DNA from: Xanthobacteraceae bacterium
Lineage (GTDB): Bacteria; Pseudomonadota; Alphaproteobacteria; Rhizobiales; Xanthobacteraceae
Assembly: GCA_031291475.1 (NCBI GenBank)
Contig: JARLIY010000066.1
Span: forward strand, 1-64,000
DNA length: 64,000 nucleotides
Reading direction: 5' to 3'
Below, piece after piece: positions 8,958-18,577 of this stretch. Every line of letters starts with the position of its first letter. The first letter of the stretch is position 1. The position numbers and the translations under genes are program-made. Below the pieces are notes generated by a model, which ran no database searches, was not told where the DNA came from, and was given only the letters and a program-made list of their open reading frames with translations.

Positions 8958-11722
8958 GCGAAGTCGTGAGCGAAATCATGAGCCAGGTCATGACTTTCCT
9001 GGTGAACGGCAAAACCTATTCCGCGGCGCCGCGGCCGGGGCAATGCCTGCGCACCTTCCTGCGTGAGCTCGGATGGTTCGGCGTAAAGAAGGGATGCGAC
9101 GCCGGCGATTGTGGCGCCTGCACCGTGCTGGTCGACGGCGAGCTGGTGCATTCCTGTATCTTTCCCGCCTTTCGCGCCAAAGCGCGCGCGGTGACGACCA
9201 TTGAAGGCCTGGCGAAGAACGGCGAGCTGCATCCAATGCAGCAGGCCTTTCTGCAGGCGCAGGGCTTCCAGTGCGGCTTCTGCACGCCGGGCATGATCAT
9301 GACCGCAGCGAGCCTCAACCAGTCGCAGCTGCAGGATCTGCCCTGGGCGTTGAAGGGCAACATCTGCCGCTGCACCGGCTATGGCGCCATCGAAAACGCC
9401 ATTCGCGGCGTGCGCGCGATCGAGAAGGCCGAAGCCGGCGACGCCTGCGGCCGCAGCGTGCCGGCGCCGGCGGCCCGCGCGGTGATCGGCGGCAGCGCCG
9501 GTTACACGCTCGATGTTGCGCCGGCCGGTCTTCTACATCTGAAACTCCTGCGCTCGCCGCACGCCCATGCGCGCATCCAATCGATCGCCAAGGACGCGGC
9601 TCTGGCCGTCCCCGGCGTGCGCGCCGTACTCACCTTCGAAGACGTGCCGGCGAAGCTTTATTCGAGCGCCCGGCATGAGGACGAAAGCGGCGACCCCGAC
9701 GACACCGCGATGCTTGACCGGGTCGTTCGCTTTGTCGGCCAGCGCGTCGCCGCGGTGGTCGCGGACAGCGAGGCGGCGGCCGAAGCCGGCTGCCGCAAGC
9801 TCGTCGTCGATTACGAAGTGCTTCCGGCTGTTTTCGATCCGGACGACGCGATGCGGCCCGGCAGGCCGCTGCTCCACGGCGACAAGGGCCCGCAATCGCG
9901 CATCGGCAATCCGCAGCGCAACATCGCCGGCGAGGTGCACGGCCATGTGGGCAACGTCGAAGAGGGATTTGCCCAGGCCGACGTCGTGTACGAAGGCACT
10001 TATGTCACCCAGCGGGTGCAGCACGCGCATCTGGAGACGCACTGCGCCGTCGGCTGGCTCGACGATGAGCGGCGTCTCAATATCCGCACCAGCTCGCAGA
10101 CGCCGTTTCTCACCCGGCGGGCTTTGTGCGGGCTGTTCGATCTCGAGCCGGCGAAGGTCCGCGTGTTCTGCGAACGCATGGGCGGCGGTTTCGGCGCCAA
10201 GCAGGAAATGCTGGTCGAGGACATCGTCGCGCTCGCCGTGCTCAAGACCGGGCAGCCGGTCAAGCTCGAATTCACCCGCGAGGAGCAGTTCATCGGCTCG
10301 ACCACGCGGCATCCCATGCGCGTGCGCATCAAGGCCGGAGCAAAACGCGACGGCCGCCTGACAGCCATGAAAATGCATGTCGTTTCCAACACCGGCGCCT
10401 ACGGCAATCATGGCCCGGGTGTGCTTTTTCACGCCTGCGGCGAATGTTACGGCGTCTATCGCTGCGACAACAAAAAGATCGACGGCTTTGCCGTCTACAC
10501 CAACACCGTGCCGGCCGGCGCATTCCGCGGTTACGGATTGCCGCAGACGAACTTCGCAGTCGAGTCGGCGATGGACGAACTGGCCCGCAAGATCGGCATG
10601 GACCCGATCGAATTCCGCGCGCGCAATGTGGTACAGCCCGGCGACCCGATGATCTCCACCGGCTCCGACGAAGGTCACGACGTCGAGTATGGCAGCTACG
10701 GCCTCGATCAATGCCTCACGCTGGTGAAGGACGCGATCGACCGCGGCGGCGGGCTGCCGGCGCCGGAATCCGCCGATTGGCTGGTCGGACAGGGCATCGC
10801 GCTCGGCATGATCGACACCGCCCCGCCGGGCGGCCACTTCGCCGATGCCGGCGTGGCGCTGCGCGATGACGGCGCTTATCAGCTCGTGGTCGGAACGGCC
10901 GAGTTCGGCAACGGCACCACCACGGTGCATCACCAGGTCGCCGCCACCGTGCTGGGCACGACCACCGACAACATCCACGTGCTGAGTTCCGACACTGACA
11001 ATGGCGGCCACGACACCGGCGCCTATGGCAGCGCCGGCACCGTCGTCGCCGGGCGCGCCACGCAGCTCGCCTGCGAAGCCTTGCGCGAGGAAATTTTGAA
11101 TTTTGCCGCCGAGCATGGCGGCGACACCAAGGCTTCGTGGTCGCTCGCTGCCGGTGCCGTCGTCCGCGCCGGACGGCAGATTCCGCTCCCCGAGCTAGCG
11201 GCGGCGGCGGCCGCACGCGGACGGCGCCTCGTCGCGACCGGACGGTGCAACGGCACGCCGCGCTCGGTAGCGTTCAACGTCCAGGCCTTCCGCGTCGCCG
11301 TCAACAAGCGCACCGGCGCGATCAAGATCCTGCGCAGCGTGCACGCCGCCGATGCCGGCCGCGTCATCACCCCGATGCAGTGCCGCGGCCAGGTCGAAGG
11401 CGGCGTCGCCCAATCGCTCGGCGCCGCGCTCTACGAGGAAATGGTGATCGACGCCGCCGGGCGCGTGGTCAACCCCACGTTCCGCAACTACCACCTGCCG
11501 CAGTTCGGCGATGTGCCGCGAACCGAGGTATTATTCGCCGACACCTGCGATAGTGTCGGCCCGTTCGGCGCCAAATCGATGAGCGAAAGCCCGTATAATC
11601 CGATCAATGCGGCGATCGGCAACGCACTGGCCGACGCCACCGGAATCCGTTTTTGCCAGACGCCATTCAAACCGGATCGCATTTTCGCGGCAATCGTGGA
11701 AAAATACGGCACCGCGGCCTGA
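8954..11722 (+). CDS. XdhD-like molybdenum hydroxylase, fused FeS and Mo subunit
   Basis: 922-residue fusion of an N-terminal two-cluster [2Fe-2S] module and a C-terminal Mo-cofactor module. Cluster cysteines are intact: 'GCDAGDCGACTVLV', 'HSC', 'FQCGFCTPGM' and 'NICRCTGYGAI'. The Mo part has 'ERMGGGFGAKQEM', 'AGAFRGYGLPQTNF' and 'GPFGAKSMSESPYNP', where the Glu is in the catalytic position. Architecture and sequence recall E. coli XdhD, a putative hypoxanthine oxidase. E. coli XdhD has a degenerate FeS domain in my recollection, so this homolog looks more ancestral. The gene begins with three 12-bp repeats, giving in-frame starts at 8954, 8966, 8978 and 8990. Only 8954 overlaps the upstream stop. 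Likely cytosolic; substrate unproven. Confidence 0.85.
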   Translation: MSEVVSEIMSQVMTFLVNGKTYSAAPRPGQCLRTFLRELGWFGVKKGCDAGDCGACTVLVDGELVHSCIFPAFRAKARAVTTIEGLAKNGELHPMQQAFLQAQGFQCGFCTPGMIMTAASLNQSQLQDLPWALKGNICRCTGYGAIENAIRGVRAIEKAEAGDACGRSVPAPAARAVIGGSAGYTLDVAPAGLLHLKLLRSPHAHARIQSIAKDAALAVPGVRAVLTFEDVPAKLYSSARHEDESGDPDDTAMLDRVVRFVGQRVAAVVADSEAAAEAGCRKLVVDYEVLPAVFDPDDAMRPGRPLLHGDKGPQSRIGNPQRNIAGEVHGHVGNVEEGFAQADVVYEGTYVTQRVQHAHLETHCAVGWLDDERRLNIRTSSQTPFLTRRALCGLFDLEPAKVRVFCERMGGGFGAKQEMLVEDIVALAVLKTGQPVKLEFTREEQFIGSTTRHPMRVRIKAGAKRDGRLTAMKMHVVSNTGAYGNHGPGVLFHACGECYGVYRCDNKKIDGFAVYTNTVPAGAFRGYGLPQTNFAVESAMDELARKIGMDPIEFRARNVVQPGDPMISTGSDEGHDVEYGSYGLDQCLTLVKDAIDRGGGLPAPESADWLVGQGIALGMIDTAPPGGHFADAGVALRDDGAYQLVVGTAEFGNGTTTVHHQVAATVLGTTTDNIHVLSSDTDNGGHDTGAYGSAGTVVAGRATQLACEALREEILNFAAEHGGDTKASWSLAAGAVVRAGRQIPLPELAAAAAARGRRLVATGRCNGTPRSVAFNVQAFRVAVNKRTGAIKILRSVHAADAGRVITPMQCRGQVEGGVAQSLGAALYEEMVIDAAGRVVNPTFRNYHLPQFGDVPRTEVLFADTCDSVGPFGAKSMSESPYNPINAAIGNALADATGIRFCQTPFKPDRIFAAIVEKYGTAA

Positions 11723-11745
11723 AAGCGAGTGGAGAGAGGTGATCC

Positions 11746-12234
<489 letters not shown>

Positions 12235-12253
12235 GCCGGTGCCGCGCGCCGGT

Positions 12254-12457
12254 TCACGGCTTGGTTGAGGCCAGAAATTCTTCGGCTTCGTCCCGGCTCT
12301 TGAACGACTGCGGCTCTGACGGCAACCGTGGGGATTGCAAGCCCGCTGAGCCGTCGTCGCAGACGTTCAGATTGAGGGCGTTGCCAATGTCGAGAATCGG
12401 CTTTCCATCGAAATCCGCGGACGGAGCAGATGGCCGCGTCGTCAGGCGAAAAGGCAT
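12254..12457 (-). CDS. Small conserved-looking protein of unknown function
   Basis: 67 residues, soluble, no recognised family. Evidence that it is real: an excellent ribosome binding site (GGAGGAGGA) lies about eight bases before the ATG. It follows the amine oxidase gene by 28 bases on the same strand, and it does not overlap any other gene. The composition is ordinary rather than Arg-rich like antisense shadows. The C-terminal part 'SFKSRDEAEEFLAS' looks like an amphipathic helix. No function is proposed. Confidence 0.55.
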   Translation of the reverse strand: MPFRLTTRPSAPSADFDGKPILDIGNALNLNVCDDGSAGLQSPRLPSEPQSFKSRDEAEEFLASTKP

Positions 12458-12485
12458 GGTTCAAGTCCTCCTCCACGCGTAACGC

Positions 12486-13745
12486 CTAAATCGAGATTAG
12501 GTTCGCCGCCTTCCTGCGCGCCGCGATCACCTGGTCGGCGGCGGTAACCCCGCTCTGCCAGGCGCCGTGCGCGGTGGAAAAATCGTTCGGCGAGCAGGCT
12601 TCGCCGGCGAAGAACAACCGGTTGTCGACCGGGGCGGCAAGCGTTGCCCGGCAATCCGCGGAACCCGGCAGCGCAAACGAATAAGAACCGAGCGCCAGCG
12701 GATCGAGCCCCCAGCGATGGATGCGGATCGGCTTCAGCCGGCGGCCGAATTCGTTGCCGAACACGTCGCGCAGTTCGGAAACGGCAAAGTCGAAGAATGC
12801 GTTCTCGCCTTGCGCTTCGAGCTCGGCCGCGCATTTGCCGCCGAAATACGCTTCGATCATCGGCCGCCCGAACGGCCGGAAATGATACGCCGCGGTCGCC
12901 GCGCGGTCGGTGTGGCCGAAGACCCGCACATCCTGGTCGAACTCTTCCGCGCGATCGAGCGCGAGAAAGAGTTTGTCGTCGAGCCCCAGCGGCAAGCCCT
13001 GCGCGGCCCGCGTTTTCTGCGGCAGCGCTGGCGTGAATGAAGGCCGTTCCGTCGCCAGCAGAGTCGTCGGCACCGCGACCACGGCCTGATCGGCGGCGAT
13101 TGCGCCCTTGCTCGTCTCGATCCGCAAACGCCTGCCGCGATGATGGACCACGCGCACCTGGCAATCGAGCATGACCGGCAGATTGGCTCCGTAAGCCGCG
13201 ACGATGGTGCCGAGGCCTTCGACCACGCGCCAGTTCACGCCGCTGTCGGCGTAACGGTCGTAGTCCTTCGCCGAAACCCGGTCCCATTCGGCGCCGCTGA
13301 TATAGGTGCCGAGCGCGTTGATCAGTCCGTTCCAGCGATTGCCCGGTTCTAGCGCCGCCGCCGCGGCGACGTCGGGCTCGTGCTGCGCCAGACGCTCCAG
13401 CCGCTCGAAGAACGACGTCATGGCGTCCTGAAACTCTGTTTGCGCCGGTCGCGGGAAGCCGACCTCGAGCGGCGACCGCGACCATGGCGGCGGCGATTTC
13501 TCGAACGTCGCCCCCTGCTTCGTAGCGATGCCGCACCAGGGGTTGCGGTCGGCGGAGTGCAGCCACCCGCAGCCGAGGTCGAGCGCGTGCCCCGATCCGT
13601 CGCCGACGGAAAAAGCGCGGCCGCCGAGACGCGAACGCGCTTCAACGAGCAGGCAGCTTATCGCAGCGTCGTGCAGCCGCCGCGCGGCGGCGACACCGGC
13701 CGCCCCGCCGCCGATAATAACGACCTCGACATCATCGCTCGCCAT
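12486..13745 (-). CDS. FAD-dependent amine oxidase (monoamine/polyamine oxidase family)
   Basis: 419-residue flavoprotein. The N-terminal dinucleotide fold is 'VEVVIIGGGAAGVAAARRL', followed by 'VEARSRLGGRAFSV', which is the family's FAD signature. The C-terminal FAD loop is 'LFFAGEACSPNDFSTAHGA', also diagnostic. Such enzymes oxidise primary, secondary or poly-amines to aldehydes with release of hydrogen peroxide. No signal peptide, so it is cytosolic. It lies on the minus strand between the NmrA-like gene and the small ORF at 12457. The substrate cannot be read from sequence. Confidence 0.85.
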   Translation of the reverse strand: MASDDVEVVIIGGGAAGVAAARRLHDAAISCLLVEARSRLGGRAFSVGDGSGHALDLGCGWLHSADRNPWCGIATKQGATFEKSPPPWSRSPLEVGFPRPAQTEFQDAMTSFFERLERLAQHEPDVAAAAALEPGNRWNGLINALGTYISGAEWDRVSAKDYDRYADSGVNWRVVEGLGTIVAAYGANLPVMLDCQVRVVHHRGRRLRIETSKGAIAADQAVVAVPTTLLATERPSFTPALPQKTRAAQGLPLGLDDKLFLALDRAEEFDQDVRVFGHTDRAATAAYHFRPFGRPMIEAYFGGKCAAELEAQGENAFFDFAVSELRDVFGNEFGRRLKPIRIHRWGLDPLALGSYSFALPGSADCRATLAAPVDNRLFFAGEACSPNDFSTAHGAWQSGVTAADQVIAARRKAANLISI

Positions 13746-13784
13746 GACAAAACAACTCCGATAGGCCTCTGGCGTTCGTTCAGT

Positions 13785-14651
13785 TCAAGCGTCGACACCG
13801 CGCGTCGCGGCGCGGGCAAGAAAATCCGCGAGGCTCGTCGGCGTGCGGCCGAGCAGCCAGGACAAAGTGTTGGGATTTCCGATCAGGCCGTGATCGGCGT
13901 AATAGCGGAACATCGCCACGAGCGTCGCGCGCTCATGCGCGCCCATGCCCGCGGCGGCGGCGCGCGCTTCCCACGCTTCCATGCTTTCCGCCTCGGCGCG
14001 CACGTTTCGCTTCACTGCCACGCTTATCGCGGCAGCGACGACGCTCTGGCCGAGCGGCTCGGTGCCGACGAGTTCATAGCTCGCGCCGCCGTGCCCGTCT
14101 GCGGTGAGCACCAGCGCCGCGGCTTCGGCGACGTCGTCCAGGTCCACGAGGCTCAAGCGGGTCGCGACCGGATAGGGAACGCGGAACACGCCGTCGGCGA
14201 CGATGTCGCGCCAGGCGCCGAGGAGGTTCTGCATGTAAGCGGTCGGCTGCAGCACGGTCAGATCGAAACCCGCGGCAAACAGCATTTCCTCGACCCGCAT
14301 TTTCGCCCAATGATGCGGCATCGCCTCGATCTGCGGATGCAGCACCGAGTGAAAGACAAAGCGCTTGATGCCGTTGTCCCGCGCCGCCGCGGCCACCGCG
14401 CGCGCATAGCCGACTTCATCAGGACTGACATTTGGGCAGATGTGATAGATCGCCTGCGTGCCGGAAGTGGCGCGCGCCAGCGCGGCGGGATCGTCGAAAC
14501 CGCCGATGCCGACCTCGGCCGCGCCGAGCGCCTTCAGCGAAGCGGCATGGCCGGGATTGCGCACCAAGGCGCGAACCGGCGCGCCTCGCGCCGCCAGCGC
14601 CTTGATCGCGGCTTTGCCGGTCTTGCCGGCGGCGCCGGTGACCAAAATCAT
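13785..14651 (-). CDS. NmrA-like NAD(P)-binding protein
   Basis: 288-residue atypical short-chain dehydrogenase-fold protein. 'MILVTGAAGKTGKAAIKAL' is the N-terminal nucleotide-binding loop. 'HSVLHPQIEAMPHHWAKMRVEE' replaces the classical YxxxK, as in NmrA/HSCARG-type proteins that may sense NADPH or act as quinone reductases. It lies 18 bases downstream of the CoxL-like gene on the same strand and may be the last gene of that operon. Function beyond dinucleotide binding is unknown. Confidence 0.78.
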   Translation of the reverse strand: MILVTGAAGKTGKAAIKALAARGAPVRALVRNPGHAASLKALGAAEVGIGGFDDPAALARATSGTQAIYHICPNVSPDEVGYARAVAAAARDNGIKRFVFHSVLHPQIEAMPHHWAKMRVEEMLFAAGFDLTVLQPTAYMQNLLGAWRDIVADGVFRVPYPVATRLSLVDLDDVAEAAALVLTADGHGGASYELVGTEPLGQSVVAAAISVAVKRNVRAEAESMEAWEARAAAAGMGAHERATLVAMFRYYADHGLIGNPNTLSWLLGRTPTSLADFLARAATRGVDA

Positions 14652-14669
14652 TGCGAGTTCATCGCAGCA

Positions 14670-17021
14670 TCATCGCAATCTGGCCGTCAGCTCGAACAGG
14701 CGGCCCGGGCTCAATGGAATTTCGTTGAGCTCGATCTTGCGCTCCGGCAATCCGAGCGCGTCCTCGATGGCCTGCGCGAATAACGGTCCGACGGGAATGG
14801 CGCCGGCCTCGCCCGCGCCCTTGATGCCGAGCGGGTTGAGCGGCGAGGCGGTCACGGTGTGGGCGACCTCCATGTGCGGCACCTCCAGCGCCGTCGGCAG
14901 CAGATAATCAGCCAGCGAAGCGTTGAGCAATTGCCCCTCCTCGTCGAACACCAGCTGCTCGTAGAAGGCATTGCCGACGCCTTGGGCGACGCCGCCATGA
15001 ATCTGTCCGGCGAGGATCAGCGGGTTGATGACCGTGCCGCAATCGTGCACCACAACGTATTTGAGCACTTCGAGCGTGAAGGTCTGCGGATCGACTTCGA
15101 CGATCATGGCGTGCACGCCGCTGGCGGTGGCGCCGCTGGGCGGGCCGAAATATTGCGTCGATTCGAGACCCGGCTCCGTCCCGGGCTTGACCGCGCCGCG
15201 CATCGGATTGGCTTTGAGCGCCAGCGCGCCGAGCTTCACCGCCTGGCCGGGAATGCCGACCACCGAGACCTGGCCGTCGGCGATTTCAAGGTCCTCCTCG
15301 GCGCATTCGAAATGTTCGGCGGCGAGCTTAAGGATTTTCTGGCGCACCGCCTTGCCGGCCTCATTGACGGCATTGCCCGCCACCACCGCGCCGCGGCTGG
15401 CGAAGGTGCCGGCGCCCCAATAGAACTGATCGGTATCGCCGGTCGCGACGTCGACATCGGTGACCTCGACGCCGAGTTGGTCGGCGACGATCTGGGCGAA
15501 GACGGTGAAATGCCCCTGCCCTTGCGTGCCGATCCCGGTCGCCACGCTGACCTTACCGTTGGCCTGCACCTGCACCTTGGCGCCCTCATACGGGCCGATA
15601 CCGGTGCCCTCGACATAGCAGGCGATGCCGACGCCAACGTGGCGGCCTTGGGCGCGCAGCCGCGGTTGTTCCTCGGCGAGAAAGCGATCGTAACCGATCA
15701 TCTCCAGCGCCTTATCGAGGATCGGCTCGTAATTGCCGCTGTCGTAGGAAAGCGGCGCGAAGTCCTGATAGATGATCTCGTTGTTGTAGGGGAACGCGTC
15801 GGGCGGAATAAGATTGCGGCGTCGAATTTCCGCGCGGTCGATTCTGAGCTCGTGCGCCGCGAGGTCGAGCAGCCGCTCGATGACGAAGACGCCGTGCTGC
15901 CGGCCGGCGCCGCGAAATGGCGTGACGATCGGTTTGTTGGTGAAGATCGCGGTGAACGCGGAGTCGTAGTTGGGGATGACATAGGGCCCGAGCAAAGTGC
16001 ACTGGCTGTTGATCGGCACGGTCAGGCCATAGGGGTTGTAGGCGCCGGTATCGTGCAGGAACACGTCCTTGACGCCGAGGATGCGGCCGTCAGCGGCGAG
16101 CGCGATCTCGGCATCGTGGGTCTGGCCGCGCTCCTGCGTGGTGGCGAAGAAATGTTCGAGCCGATCCTCGATCCATTTGACCGGGCGATTGAGCTTCATC
16201 GCCGCCCAGGGGATCACCACCTCTTCGGGATAGAACAGCATGATCTTCGGCCCGAAGCCGCCGCCGACGAACGGCGCGACCACCCGCACCTGCCGCTCGC
16301 TCAAGCCGAGCATCGCGGCGAGGCCGTTGCGCAAAAACACCGGCGCCTGGGTCGTATCCCAGATGCTCAGCTGATTGGCCCGCGCGTCCCAACTGGCGAC
16401 GACGCCGCGCGTTTCGATCGGCGACGAGGCGCCGTGATCGTAGAGAAAGCGGCGGGCAATGACGTGCGCGGCACGGGCGCGGGCGGCGGCGTAGTTGCCG
16501 CGGCTTTGCCGCACATGCGCGGCGACATTGCCGCGCACATCCTCGTGCACGCGGCCCGCCGCTTCGGTCTGCGCGCTTTCCAAATCGACGATGGCCGGGA
16601 GAGGATCGAGTTCGACGGCAATATCGCCCAGCGCGTCTTCGGCGAGGTAGCGGCTCTCCGCCAGCACCACGGCCAGCGGTTCGCCGACATGGCGCACCTT
16701 GCCCTTGGCGAGCGGCACCTGCGTGCGCGCATTGAAGACGATATCCGCGATCGGCGGCGGCGGGACCAGAAGCGGACCCGGAGCCCAGTAATCGCCGAGG
16801 TCTTCGGCGGTATAAACGGCGACGACGCCGTCGCGCGCCCGCGCCGCCGACGCGACGATCGAGCGAATGCGCGCATGCGCCACGTTGCTGCGCAGGAAGG
16901 CCGCATACAGCATCCCGGGCAATTCCACGTCGTCGATGAACAGCGCCTGGCCGGTGAGCAGCCGCGCATCCTCGTTGCGTCGGATCGGTGCGCCGAACTT
17001 TTTCGTGGCCACGACGTTCAC
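14670..17021 (-). CDS. CoxL-like molybdenum hydroxylase large subunit (form II type)
   Basis: 783-residue Mo-binding subunit of a xanthine-oxidase-family enzyme. 'GGGFGPKIMLFYPEE' is the cofactor loop and 'IKGAGEAGAIPVGP' carries the catalytic Glu. At the active-site loop it reads 'TPFRGAGRQHG', the pattern of form II or uncharacterised CoxL-like enzymes. The Cys-containing signature of form I CO dehydrogenase is absent, so CO oxidation should not be assumed. The GTG start at 17021 overlaps the stop of the small subunit by four bases (GTGA). Encoded in the order M-S-L with coupled starts. The substrate is probably an aromatic heterocycle, aldehyde or purine analogue. Confidence 0.88.
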   Translation of the reverse strand: MNVVATKKFGAPIRRNEDARLLTGQALFIDDVELPGMLYAAFLRSNVAHARIRSIVASAARARDGVVAVYTAEDLGDYWAPGPLLVPPPPIADIVFNARTQVPLAKGKVRHVGEPLAVVLAESRYLAEDALGDIAVELDPLPAIVDLESAQTEAAGRVHEDVRGNVAAHVRQSRGNYAAARARAAHVIARRFLYDHGASSPIETRGVVASWDARANQLSIWDTTQAPVFLRNGLAAMLGLSERQVRVVAPFVGGGFGPKIMLFYPEEVVIPWAAMKLNRPVKWIEDRLEHFFATTQERGQTHDAEIALAADGRILGVKDVFLHDTGAYNPYGLTVPINSQCTLLGPYVIPNYDSAFTAIFTNKPIVTPFRGAGRQHGVFVIERLLDLAAHELRIDRAEIRRRNLIPPDAFPYNNEIIYQDFAPLSYDSGNYEPILDKALEMIGYDRFLAEEQPRLRAQGRHVGVGIACYVEGTGIGPYEGAKVQVQANGKVSVATGIGTQGQGHFTVFAQIVADQLGVEVTDVDVATGDTDQFYWGAGTFASRGAVVAGNAVNEAGKAVRQKILKLAAEHFECAEEDLEIADGQVSVVGIPGQAVKLGALALKANPMRGAVKPGTEPGLESTQYFGPPSGATASGVHAMIVEVDPQTFTLEVLKYVVVHDCGTVINPLILAGQIHGGVAQGVGNAFYEQLVFDEEGQLLNASLADYLLPTALEVPHMEVAHTVTASPLNPLGIKGAGEAGAIPVGPLFAQAIEDALGLPERKIELNEIPLSPGRLFELTARLR

Positions 17022-17500
17022 CCGCGCAACCGCTCGGCGGCAAGCTGCACCGCCTCGACGATGTGCTGATAGCCGGTGCACCGGCACAAATTGCCGGACA
17101 AGGCTTCGCGAATCTGCGTCTCGCTGGGCGCTGGCATTTCGTCGAGAAAGACTTTCATGGTCATGAGGATGCCGGGCGTGCAATAGCCGCATTGCAGTCC
17201 GTGGCAGTCGCGCATCGCCTGCTGCAGCGGATGGAGGTGCTCGCGGTCCGGGGCGAGACCTTCGACCGTGGTGATGGCGTGGCCGTCGACCTGCGCCGCG
17301 AACATCAGGCAGGAGCGAACCGGCGCCCCGTCGAACAACACCGTGCAAGCGCCGCAGACGCCGTGCTCGCAGCCGACATGCGTTCCGGCGAGTAACAAAT
17401 CGTGACGCAAGAAGTCGCTCAACAACAACCGCGCCTCGACCTGGCGGCGGTAGGGAGTGCCGTTGACGGTGACGGTGATGTCGTGGGTGTCGGTGGTCAC
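17018..17500 (-). CDS. CoxS-like [2Fe-2S] subunit of the third molybdenum hydroxylase
   Basis: About 160 residues holding two [2Fe-2S] clusters. 'HVGCEHGVCGACTVLF' and 'SCLMF' belong to the plant-ferredoxin-type cluster; 'LQCGYCTPGILM' and 'NLCRCTGYQHI' belong to the second. It relays electrons from the Mo subunit to the FAD subunit. The GTG at 17500 overlaps the upstream stop by four bases and matches the usual N-terminus; the frame is open 24 bases further. Cytosolic component of the L2M2S2 complex typical of the family. Confidence 0.9.
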   Translation of the reverse strand: MTTDTHDITVTVNGTPYRRQVEARLLLSDFLRHDLLLAGTHVGCEHGVCGACTVLFDGAPVRSCLMFAAQVDGHAITTVEGLAPDREHLHPLQQAMRDCHGLQCGYCTPGILMTMKVFLDEMPAPSETQIREALSGNLCRCTGYQHIVEAVQLAAERLRG

Positions 17501-18375
17501 GCCGCCTGCTCCGCCCGTTGGCACGCCGCCGCCAGCGCGCGCGCGGTCAGCACGCCGGCGATGTGGCGCTGGAATTCCTTACTGGCATGGATGCTGCCGC
17601 CCGGATCAATCGCGCCCTGCACCAAAGCGGCGGCCTCCTTGATCTCCGGCGCGCCGATCTTGCGGCCGGCAAGCGACTTCCCGGCCTCCGCTGCCAGGAC
17701 CGGCACCTCGCCGGCATTACACAGGCCGATCCGCGCGTCGGCGCAGCGCCCTTCCCCGTCGAGACGCACCGTCGCAGCCACGCCGACGATGGCGAAATCG
17801 CCGCGCCGCCGCGACACCTCCATGAAGCAGGCGCCCGAGCGCGCCGGCGCGGTCGGCAACTCCACTTCCACCAGCATCTCGTCGGGCGCGAGCGCCGTCG
17901 ACAGCGCGCCGACGAAAAAATCGGCCGCGTCGATCCAGCGTTCGCCCGTTTTCGACCGGGCGTGCAACCTGCCGGCAAGCGCAACGACAATGGCGGGCAT
18001 TTCCGAAGCCGGGTCGGCATGCGCCAGGTTGCCGCCGATGGTGCCGCGGTTGCGGATTTGCGGGTGGGCGACGTGCGGCAGCGCTTCGTGAATGAGCGGC
18101 AGGCGGCGCGCGGTCGCCGGATCGCGCTCAAGATTGCGGTAGCGCGTCAACGCACCGATGCGAACGCGGTCGCCGGCGCCATTCTTGACCCCGGCCAGCT
18201 CGGCCAGCAGATTGATGTCGATCAGTATCGCCGGCTGCGTCAGCCGGAAATTCATTGTCGGAACAAGGCTTTGCCCGCCGGCGAGAAATCGCGCCTCATC
18301 GCCATATTCGGCCTTCAACTGCAAGGCTTGTTCGATGGTACGGGCGGCGACATACTGAAAGGGCGCGGGCTTCAT
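17497..18375 (-). CDS. CoxM-like FAD subunit of the third molybdenum hydroxylase
   Basis: 292-residue FAD-binding subunit. FAD loops are 'FLAGGQSLVPTMNFRL' near the N-terminus and 'NRGTIGGNLAHADPASEMP' near residue 110, both classic for CoxM. First gene of the M-S-L operon, reading away from the ABC transporter operon across a 202-bp shared upstream region. The divergence from an importer suggests that the transporter may supply the hydroxylase substrate; this is inference. Confidence 0.9.
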   Translation of the reverse strand: MKPAPFQYVAARTIEQALQLKAEYGDEARFLAGGQSLVPTMNFRLTQPAILIDINLLAELAGVKNGAGDRVRIGALTRYRNLERDPATARRLPLIHEALPHVAHPQIRNRGTIGGNLAHADPASEMPAIVVALAGRLHARSKTGERWIDAADFFVGALSTALAPDEMLVEVELPTAPARSGACFMEVSRRRGDFAIVGVAATVRLDGEGRCADARIGLCNAGEVPVLAAEAGKSLAGRKIGAPEIKEAAALVQGAIDPGGSIHASKEFQRHIAGVLTARALAAACQRAEQAA

Positions 18376-18577
18376 ATCGAGGGCAGAATACCAGAAAAGG
18401 CGGCCCTCAAGCCCGGCAAGTATGGAAAAGAACTCGGCAGTCAGTCAAAATATTCTCCCAGCACGGTGCGCCTGAGAAAACCATTGACGCGGAGGCGGTT
18501 TGGCGTGCCCAATATTCTGTCAGAGTTGAACAAAGGTTGGGCGCGGATTCCGTGTTGAGGTCTGTCAGTATTTTGCA
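18376..18577. promoter_or_regulatory. Divergent promoter region with short direct repeats
   Basis: 202 non-coding bases separate the CoxM-like start (minus) from the ABC ATPase start (plus), so promoters for both must lie here. TCTGTCAG occurs at 18516 and 18561, and AATATTCT at 18449 and 18511. These could be regulator half-sites, but the spacings (45 and 62 bp) are not diagnostic. The AT content is higher than in flanking genes. No riboswitch fold was recognised. Confidence 0.35.

Noticed and set aside
9533-11116. A 527-codon minus-strand frame inside the XdhD-like gene
   Set aside because: Antisense shadow; the plus-strand gene contains all expected catalytic motifs.
14859-17069. A 736-codon plus-strand open frame opposite the CoxL-like gene
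   Set aside because: It is an antisense shadow of a GC-rich gene: the product is rich in Arg, His, Asp and Gly with no domain, while the minus strand gives a full Mo-hydroxylase.
14670-18375. Aerobic CO dehydrogenase (form I)
   Set aside because: The large subunit lacks the Cys-containing form I active-site signature, and no coxD/E/F-type accessory genes are present.
18376-18577. Possible TPP or purine riboswitch upstream of the THI5-like transporter operon
   Set aside because: No conserved TPP (CUGAGA, ACCUGA) or purine-riboswitch core sequences were seen.
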